A stretch of DNA of 64,000 bases from Acheta domesticus (taxonomy: Eukaryota; Arthropoda; Insecta; Orthoptera; Gryllidae), in the NCBI GenBank assembly GCA_031308135.1, contig JAHLJT010000631.1, forward strand, positions 627,501 to 691,500, in the 5' to 3' direction. The notes beneath the pieces were generated by a model. It made no database searches. It was not told the DNA's origin and saw nothing but the letters and a program-made list of their open reading frames with translations. The first letter of the stretch is position 1; the number at the start of each line of letters is the position of its first letter. The position numbers and the translations under genes were made by a program. This document shows positions 56,611 through 64,000 of the stretch, one piece after another.

Positions 56611-57225
56611 TTATGTACTCAAACTTGTACCTTGAAATATTAGTTTGCCCGAGAATGTTTCTGTCCATTCCAAACACATCGATAAGTAACTCTGCCAAGT
56701 TTTAGCATCAAAGCTCGTGAAATTTTCATTATCCTCAAATAATTCTGAATACAGTTGAATGGAAACATGATGTAATGACAAAAGCGACTGGTAAAGAATC
56801 ACTTTTCGGTAGCTTCCTCTGGGAGCATGGAGGTGTGTACAAACAAGTTGTACTCTTTTGTACACATTCCTTCCGTGTAGGAAACAGATACTGTTTGTGT
56901 GAACGCCTATTTTCGGATTGAAAATGAGGCTCTGCTCGACGCTTAAAGTTAGAAAACCAAAACAAAAGTTTGCTTTAATCCTTCCTGTTGATGTCATGTT
57001 GGACACATTTCCTGACAATGGAATTGTCTTGTAATTTATCGTATTTCTTATATGAGTTTCGACGAGACGCTCGAAAAGTTTTCTCACATGGAAATATATG
57101 TTGAGGAGGAGGAAGATTTTCAATTTCCCCACGCCGTCGGGTCGAAGGTCAATCCCAAGAACTTCGGGACCCTCACCCTTGAAAATTATAGGCTTCGCAG
57201 CAGGGGGGCTATAATTAGTCGTCAA
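56611..57225 (-). CDS. Long ORF of unknown family, 204 aa
   Basis: A stop-free minus-strand frame of 204 codons in AT-rich, non-repetitive DNA, where frames this long are rarely expected by chance. The predicted protein is mixed in composition, with aromatic and charged residues, no transmembrane run and no motif that I recognise. A competing plus-strand frame (57052-57333, 93 aa, with EEEED and RRRRR runs) overlaps its 5' end. Either may be a fragment of a mobile-element protein; neither can be assigned. Confidence 0.2.
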   Translation of the reverse strand: MTTNYSPPAAKPIIFKGEGPEVLGIDLRPDGVGKLKIFLLLNIYFHVRKLFERLVETHIRNTINYKTIPLSGNVSNMTSTGRIKANFCFGFLTLSVEQSLIFNPKIGVHTNSICFLHGRNVYKRVQLVCTHLHAPRGSYRKVILYQSLLSLHHVSIQLYSELFEDNENFTSFDAKTWQSYLSMCLEWTETFSGKLIFQGTSLST

Positions 57226-57623
57226 GAATTCCGAAGACGGAGGAGAAAATATATGTTCTTCCCAAGAAGATATGTGTTCAATCGTTTGTTACTTATGTCT
57301 GTCTTAGATCTTCTATTTTCACCAAGTGATTAGTGAAATTGCAATATATTTGCAGCTGTTTTAGTTTGATTAATCAGAATAACGCGTAGTTAGTACTATT
57401 GATCATGTTTCGTGTTACCTCTGATCAACAGTCCCTAAATCTTAATTCATGCTTGCCCAAACAACGACATAGCTGCACCACAATGGCAGGAATGTGTAGT
57501 GAATAGTGATCGGGTAATAGCAGTAGTTGGAGAAGTGTAGTAAATGGAAATACCAATGAGATTCAAACGATATGAGCAAAGGTGTCGCTCAAAGGTGTTC
57601 TCTGGAGAAATATCGGAAGACTG

Positions 57624-57672
<49 letters not shown>
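57624..57672 (+). repeat. A49 homopolymer
   Basis: Uninterrupted run of 49 A residues; perhaps the poly(A) tail of a retroposed sequence, but the upstream sequence is not recognised. Confidence 0.9.
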
Positions 57673-57673
<1 letters not shown>

Positions 57674-57959
57674 GCAGATCAATGAAATTAGCATTACCAC
57701 TATTGTGTTAAAAAAACACACACACTCTGTAATCCGTAATGGTCAATACCACTTTCTCTAAGTGGTAATTTGAGTATATAAATTAATTAATTTAAGTATA
57801 TAAATTTATATTTTTATCAACTTTCTTTCGATGAATAGTGTTCATAACGGTCGATGTACCGAGAGCATTCTAGGGGTTTGCTCCCGCTGTTACTTATTGC
57901 GTGACCTTCGCCATTTGAAGCCCTGCACAGCGGAGCGTTCCAACTGTTTGGGCAACGCC

Positions 57960-58430
57960 ACAAATAGCCTGTGTGAGCTGCGGCTCTTCCCTTCAGCTCG
58001 TTGGGAGAGCGAGGGACGGCGCCCCGTCGACGGCCGGTGGCGCAGGCAGGCGCGCCCGCTCCAGAAGCCCTCTGGCAAAGGTCAAGCGAGCCCAACCCCT
58101 CGCTGTGCTCTGGCGGCCAGCGAGGAAGTGGACAGGTGCGTGGGCGGATGTTGAAGTTGCGAGGGTGCGCTGGCTCTCCCAAGTCCCAACTACTCTACCT
58201 TGCCTCTCCCCGCTTCGACCCGCCCGACCCTTCTGTACCCCGTTCCGACCCGATGCACCCTCAACCGAATCTCTCCGACATGCTGCATTGTGCTTCATTG
58301 CATTTGTGACCGTTCTGCCCATTCTGGTCCCCTGGGCCTCAACCCACTCTGCTCCACCCGGTCTGGACCGATCCGTACAGCTCTTCCCCGCGCAAGCCAT
58401 TCGTACGAAGTTCCGATTCACTTCTGCTTA
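57960..58430. repeat. GC-rich to C-rich block, left half of an interrupted block
   Basis: Pyrimidine-rich on the plus strand from 58180 (CCCGCTTCGACCCGCCCGAC). It appears to resume at 59472 after the 1-kb hAT-like insertion. Frames on both strands (142-152 codons) are unsupported. Confidence 0.5.
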
Positions 58431-58439
58431 GGAACGTTC

Positions 58440-59182
58440 CAATTAGATTCCGGAATCGATTCTTTTCTTTCGATTCTGGAATCTATTCTTTTCTTTCGAT
58501 TCCTGTGGAATTGGTTTTCGATTCCTTTGCTTCCGATTCTAGAAGTAATCGATTCCAAAAGGCCGGAATACAATCAAATGAACACCTTCTATTTAAAAAA
58601 GATATGCATATTCTTGCGCTTTTGTTGAATCTTTTTCAGGTTTTTGTCGTTTGCTTATATTATTAATTGATTTATTACTTTATTATTAATTTTATAGAAG
58701 TCCATGTCGTGATTGAATTCTACTTCCCACCTTCTGCTTCATTTCAACTAAACCTCTTGGTCAAATTGCATTTCTAGCATCTCCATAAAAAGCAAACTTT
58801 TCCTGCCTGGATCGCGTTTTGTGAAGTTGTTTCTTTGAACCCGTTACAATTTCATTGCTTAATTCATACTATTGTTGATGTTGTCATCTATTATATTTTT
58901 ATTAAGTTAAATTTTTATAAAATATATTTTTCATGGCCTTCATTGCGGCTCTGGGGTCGCCTCAGCCTCCTTTCCAAGTGAGTATCAGGATCTTTCCTGG
59001 GGGTAAAGGCGGCCGGAGCGTTGTGCTCGCTACACAACCTCCTCCTTGTGCCGACGGCGACGAAAAGGTAGAGCCCTACCTTCACCTCCCCGTCGGGCCA
59101 CACCTCCCCTTTGGGCCACATTACCTTTACCTATATTTTTCATGGATACATTTATTACTTTATTTCAATTATAATATTTTAA

Positions 59183-59216
<34 letters not shown>

Positions 59217-59463
59217 TCATCCATAATATTTTCTCGGCCATGCAGTTAATTATTATTGTTATTAAAATTTAATTAACTCCTGATTGTGTTTTATTAAACA
59301 GTAATTGCTCGATACCGGTGTTGATACCTTCGTTGAGTCGTGTTCTCATGAGATTCGATTCTTAAGGAGTCGATTCTTTTCTTTCGATTCTATTCTAGAA
59401 TCCATTCCAACATTTTGATTCTGGGATCGATTCCAAAATCGATTCTTTTACAGGACCGTCCCT
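58440..59463. mobile_element. hAT-like element with GGAATCGATTC subterminal repeats
   Basis: The left end AGGAACGTTCC and right inverse AGGGACGGTCC are terminal repeats. Clusters of GATTCTTTTCTTTCGATTC-like and GGAATCGATT words sit next to both ends (58455-58560 and 59355-59450). TTCTGCTT (58432-58439) and ATCTGCGC (59464-59471) match at only 5/8 positions. It contains a SINE-like fragment (58925-59135) and (TTA)n (59183-59217). No transposase. Confidence 0.65.
58925..59135 (-). mobile_element. SINE/LINE 3'-end-like fragment inside the hAT-like element
   Basis: On the minus strand it ends GAGCCGCAATGAAGGCCATG then AAAAAT. The left part has duplicated GGGGAGGTG and GGGCCCA-type words. Complex, CpG-containing sequence sits abruptly within AT-rich DNA, so it is a nested insertion; its family is not established. 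Confidence 0.45.
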
Positions 59464-59471
59464 ATCTGCGC

Positions 59472-60012
59472 CTCGCATCGGACTGTAGCACCCCGCACAA
59501 CACAGTCCTAACCCCCTCTTCGGTCCATTTCCTTCAACCCCGATTGGCTCTCTCCACTCTGACCTGCCTACATCCCTCCGCATCGTTCATTCCACAGCAT
59601 CCTGGCTCACTTGAGTGTGGCCGACCGCGCCTCCGCCGACACTGATTCGTATTTGTACCGCAGATATTGAACACATGTGATCGAAGCGCTCCCTCTCGCT
59701 TATGAGGGCACCGCCGCCCAGCAGTCGCTACCGCCGCATGCGCCACTCCTCTGCCCACCGCTTCCACTACCACCATTGTCCTATTCCGTCACCGCCTCCC
59801 TTCTTGCCTCACACGTCTCCCAGATCTTGACGCTCTACTCACTATCTCCATCACCAGTGCCCGATGACCATCTCGTCCGTTCCTTTGATTACCGTCCCCA
59901 TCGTCGTTTCGCTACATGTTGGACCTGCGCCTGATATCCTTTCCCTTCTGCTGCCCACATTTGTCATTCATTCCCTCTGCTTCATTTCCGACCTCCGCCT
60001 CGACCGACCGCC
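59472..60012. repeat. C-rich block, right half of the interrupted block
   Basis: Pyrimidine-biased sequence (CACCGCCTCC, CGACCTCCGCCTCGACC) continuing the composition of 58180-58430. Short frames lack recognisable domains. Confidence 0.4.
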
Positions 60013-60020
60013 CTCTTATG

Positions 60021-60221
60021 CACTGGCTGATCCAAAAGGCCTACATTTTTCGTTTACCTTCCTTTATTTGACAAAATTTATTTAAATACTTATTTACGTT
60101 CAAATTATGTAATTATTTAAACAATGATATTGTATTGTATGATACTAACAGTATATAATTAATAAGCATTATAAGAACAAATGTATATTTTACCAAGAAA
60201 TCTTCGATCCCTCCGCTCCTG
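60021..60221 (+). mobile_element. hAT-type MITE, CAGTGGCGGAT family, degraded copy
   Basis: The left end CACTGGCTGATCC has decayed; the right end CTCCGCTCCTG is kept. The internal TTCGTTTACCTTCCTTTATT and TATGTAATTATTTAAACA match the copies at 23973 and 55794. No convincing target duplication. Confidence 0.7.
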
Positions 60222-60224
60222 AAA

Positions 60225-60560
60225 CGAGCGGTTGGATCTGCCCTGGTCTTGAGCCTCGCTTTCGCGTGGGCCCCTCGCCTGCACCGCCGCCGGCTCTTCA
60301 TTTCTCGGCCTTGGAGCCCTTCCCTCCCGTTGCGCCGATCTGCCTGCGCCCTGCGCAGCCCTTCCGCCCCTTTGGCTCGCCCAGCGCCTTGCGTCGCCTC
60401 CGCCTGCTCCGACCGCCCTCTTCTTTTTCTTCTTCTTCTTGAAGGCTGCCGTTCGCCTCCCGCTGTGGTCTTTGTGGGCAGGGTTGCCAGATTGGGTGGA
60501 ATTCCGCTTTTTGGGCTAAAATCGGCTCTCTCTCCTCTCTCTCTCTCTCTCTCGGGACAA
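60225..60560. other. GC-rich island followed by a (CT)n tract
   Basis: CpG-rich to 60470, then GGTTGCCAGATTGGGTGGAA, and (CT)n at about 60525-60553. Frames on both strands are unsupported. Confidence 0.45.
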
Positions 60561-60659
60561 AAATTGACTTGCATGGCGGAAATGCATCCGAACATGTGCG
60601 GTTTTGGACGGGATTTCAGATTACGACGAACTTTTCAAAAAACAACCACAATGACGTAG

Positions 60660-61860
60660 ACAGTGAGTTTGATTTCTTTTTACATTATACGTGATTTTTC
60701 ATTAATCATTTGTTAATTCGTTCAAATTTACTTTGAGAAATGGGTTATGTTAGTTTTTAGACCTCTAGTGTAGGGTGTGTTCTAAAAGTCATAGCGTCTT
60801 CGTCGTGCACAACGTGAGTATACAAATATCTTACATTAACAGTACTAGCAGTTAATTTTAGAACATCCCATTTAAAATTAGTCATATTTTGGAAGTACGT
60901 CACTGCTAGCATTTTCTGTTAAGCCATAGCATAGGAATAAGCATGCGCATGTTCGCTTCATTTCAAATAGCTTGAAAAGTTGAATTTTTCTTATTGGGCG
61001 GATTTGCGGCCATCTGACGGGGGATGCTTGTACGTAACCCTGTTTGTGGTGGGGGGGCGCCCTACGGCGATCTCGTTCGCCTTTCAGGGCCTCTCGAGGA
61101 CAGGACCGTGTTAACGCAAAAACATAAAAATATGATGTATGACTATTGATTAAACTATACGCAAAAATTTGCATAACGGTGTGATGGGTCGTTCATCATT
61201 GGATAATATTTATAATATAGAATGTTGCTGCGTTTCAATTTTATATTGTACAATTCAATAAAAAAGTAGCCTTTTTCAATGTAATTATAAATACATATTA
61301 AATTTTTTTGTCCGAATAACGTTAAAATGAAACACTAAGAAATATTAAGAGAAACAAAATACAGTGTGAATTGATAGAATTTTCTGTATATTTCAGCATC
61401 AAAATTGTGTGTGTGCAGGGTGGGGGGTAGAGATCGGTGAAAGTAAGAAAGGGGGGGCAAATTAACCTTGGCCCAAGGGCCCCCCCCAATTGCTGATAAA
61501 ACGGCTCTGCGCGAGGATCCTCCTTTCGTCATCCTTTACCGCTCCGCCCTTCTGGTCACTTCTCGCTTTCGCTGCTTTTACGACGTTCGAGTTCCTCGCC
61601 TGTTTCTCATGCAAAGCCATGCGCACGTCTGCAGGCCCTACCCTGCATGTTAATAACCTATGAGCATATTCCCTACAGCACCACAACCACCGCCTCCTCC
61701 TTCGTATTTATTGCAGCGGGGCACGAACGATTGCTTTGTTTCCTCGGTCACCATTGCAGCTCCGCTGCCCTGCCTCTTCAGCGAATATCACCGCCGCTCC
61801 GATGGCTGGATGCGACTCTCGCAACCTCACCAGACGTTGTGCCTCTCTCTTTATTTACAG
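60660..61860. other. Unique DNA, nothing recognised
   Basis: G- and C-homopolymers near 61050, 61450 and 61485; no supported gene. Confidence 0.4.
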
Positions 61861-61866
61861 CTTCCT

Positions 61867-61950
61867 CTGACAGGTGTTACGGTGACATCCAATCGGGAGC
61901 TCATACGCCACAACAGTGACGTCACAGTGGTGACGTTCAACCTTCCGACG
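61867..61950. mobile_element. Partial copy of the palindromic Tc1/mariner-type MITE
   Basis: CATCCAATCGGGAGCTCAT and ACAGTGACGTCACAGTGGTG match the centre of the elements at 34169 and 51952, but both terminal repeats are missing. Confidence 0.65.
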
Positions 61951-61957
61951 TCCGTTA

Positions 61958-64000
61958 AGCTGGCAAAGCCATTTTCAAAAAACACATTTTCTCTATACCC
62001 AGAATTTTGTGCTATTTTTGTGCTTTCCAAATATCCAAAAATTAATTTTTTTGCTCCAACGGTTTTTCCAAAAATGGGTGGCTTTGCTGGCTTAATGTTA
62101 AGCTGGCAAAGCCAATTAGCCAAAACAAATTTTCTTTATACACAAAATATTGTGCTATTTTTGTGCTTTTCAAATATATAAACATTAATTTTTTTGCTCT
62201 TACCGTTTTTCGAAAATTTAGAAAAAACGAATTTTCGAAATGCCCGGCAGGCGCAACAACTACGCGTAAGAAAACTACTCGTAGAAAAAAAACTATCCAT
62301 CAAAATTAGATTTTCTTGACACAAAAATAACCACAAAACAATTCTCTATACAACAATGTTGTTTCGAAATATTCAACATTTAATATTCCCTATAAATAAT
62401 AATAATTCTTTACACTACTGTCAAGAAACAACACAATTCAAGTCATACAATTCCTCATAAAAACTAAACTACTCAATATTTCGCAATGTCCTTTCCCAAC
62501 AAACAGAACCAAACATTGTTCTAACAATGTACACACACGCTGATTTTTTTGCTCTCAACGTTTTTTGCAAAATTCAACAAAACCACTCACGAGTCACCCG
62601 CAACAACGCACTCTCGCAGGATAAGAAAATCACTCATCAAGGCAAAACTCTAATTCAAAATCAATTTATCCTCACATAACATCAACCACAATACAATACA
62701 ATATACAACAATATTGTTTTTAACTTTTTTATTTTCGATACTATCGAAGAAAAATTTGTAAATCCTTTAACTGGGTACCCAAAAACACACCAATGGAGGC
62801 ACATCAATCCTACTAAATACTAAAATACTCAACACATCGCATTGGCCTTCCCCAACAAACAAAATCAAACTTCATTCTAATAAACCACACTTACAATGAT
62901 TTTTTTGCTCTAACCGTTTTTTGAAAAATTGAACAAAATGACACGTATGTGGCGCAAGATAGGGCAACTCCGCCAAGAACAAAAACAATCTTCGAAGGAA
63001 ATATATCATTCAAAAATAAAATGTCTTATCACAGAATTAACAACAATACAATGCACTATGCAAAAGTATTGATTTCAAACTTTTGACTTTCGATACTATC
63101 TATAAAAAATCTAAATCATTACACTGAAAATAAAAAAAAAGACGCATGGAGGCAAACAAATCCTAATAAATACTAAACTACTCAACCAATTGCATTGTCC
63201 ATTTCCAAGAATAACAATTAAATGTTGTTCTAATAAACTACACCAACAATGATTTTTTTGCTCTCATGAATTTTTTGAAAATTATATTCAACTTCGTATC
63301 AGTGCACGGGAGTGGCGCGACCTCCGGATAACAAAAGCGACGGAAGGAAGAACACATGTCCTAATAAATACTAAACTACAAGACCAATTGCATTGTCCCT
63401 TTCCAAGAATTACAATGAAATGTTGTTCTAATAAACTACACCAACAATGATTTTTTTGCTCTCATGGATTTTTTGAAAATAAAACTCAACTTCGTATGAG
63501 TGCACGGGAGTGGCGCGACCTCCGGATAACAAAAGCGACGGAAGGAGGAACACATGTTCTAATAAATACTAAACTACTCAACAAATCGCATTGTCCTTTT
63601 CCACGAATAACAATGAAAATTTGTTCTAATAAACTACACCAACAATGATTTTTTTGCTCTCATTGTTCTTTTGAAAAAAAAAACTCAACTTCGTATGAGT
63701 GCGCGGGAGTGGCGGGACCTCCGGATAACAAAAGCGACGGAAGGAGGAACACATGTCCTAATAAATACTAAACTACTCGACCAATTGCATTGTCCTTTTC
63801 CAAGAATAACAATGAAATGTTGTTTTAATAAACTACACCAACAATGATTTTTTGCTCTCATTGTTCTTTTGAAAAAAAACTCAACTTCGTATGAGTGCGC
63901 GGGAGTGGCGCGACCTCCGGATAACAAAAGCGACGGAAGGAGTAACACATGTCCTAATAAATACTAAACTACTCGACAAATCGCATTGTCCTTTTCCACG
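61958..64000. repeat. Satellite array with changing unit length, running off the right edge
   Basis: TTTTTTTGCTC recurs (GCTC at 62053, 62196, 62551, 62907, 63260, 63458, 63656 and 63854), giving periods of 143, 355, 356, 353, 198, 198 and 198 bp. The 198-bp units share AATACTAAACTACTC, AATGAAATGTTGTT and GCGACCTCCGGATAACAAAA. They lack the middle of the 355-bp unit (CTTTTGACTTTCGATACTAT region, near 63080). Short units are far more alike than long ones, so they were amplified most recently. No gene. Confidence 0.93.

Noticed and set aside
57624..57672. Processed pseudogene tail
   Set aside because: A 49-base A run alone; no gene-like sequence upstream and no target duplication recognised.

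Overview
This window looks like intergenic DNA from a large, repeat-rich arthropod (probably insect) genome. The evidence is scattered tRNA-derived SINEs, many short DNA transposons of hAT and Tc1/mariner type, a 5'-truncated non-LTR retrotransposon, long microsatellites and a satellite array. I found no host gene that I can name, no rRNA gene, no true tRNA gene and no CRISPR array. Most long open frames lie in GC-rich low-complexity blocks and are composition artefacts. The species is not determined; a polyneopteran-type genome is only a guess.

Layout. 1-16 kb: nested hAT and foldback elements, a 570-bp tandem duplication, SINEs, and several C-rich or G-rich islands (8.3-9.4, 10.6-11.0 and 13.9-14.4 kb). 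16-23 kb: a coding-like island on the minus strand (16.5-17.0 kb); then a 2.4-kb element (18798-21190) with 38-bp inverted ends starting CACATTG and a perfect 5-bp CGACG duplication, which I read as a non-autonomous Transib-type transposon; then a 116-121-bp minisatellite. 23-26 kb: three hAT-type elements and a minus-strand SINE. 26-33 kb: mostly unique AT-rich DNA with a few GC-balanced stretches, microsatellites and one foldback element. 33-39 kb: two copies of a dispersed repeat. The first copy carries two transposon insertions that the second lacks, so the second serves as an empty-site control. 41-45 kb: a C-rich low-complexity block, the reverse transcriptase fragment (43.6-44.5 kb) and a dispersed repeat. 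46-60 kb: further SINEs, a palindromic MITE, a Z-DNA-prone tract and a 1-kb hAT-like element that splits a C-rich block. 62-64 kb: a satellite array whose repeat length switches from 143 to about 355 and then to 198 bp, running off the right edge.

How the parts relate. The window is best read as a stack of transposition events. Target-site duplications, nesting and the paralogous empty site allow relative dating of several insertions. No transposase or complete reverse transcriptase is encoded here, so almost every element is non-autonomous and would have been mobilised by enzymes encoded elsewhere. Three elements or remnants contain a recurrent CTGARGA-N-stem-GAAA arrangement resembling a hammerhead ribozyme core.
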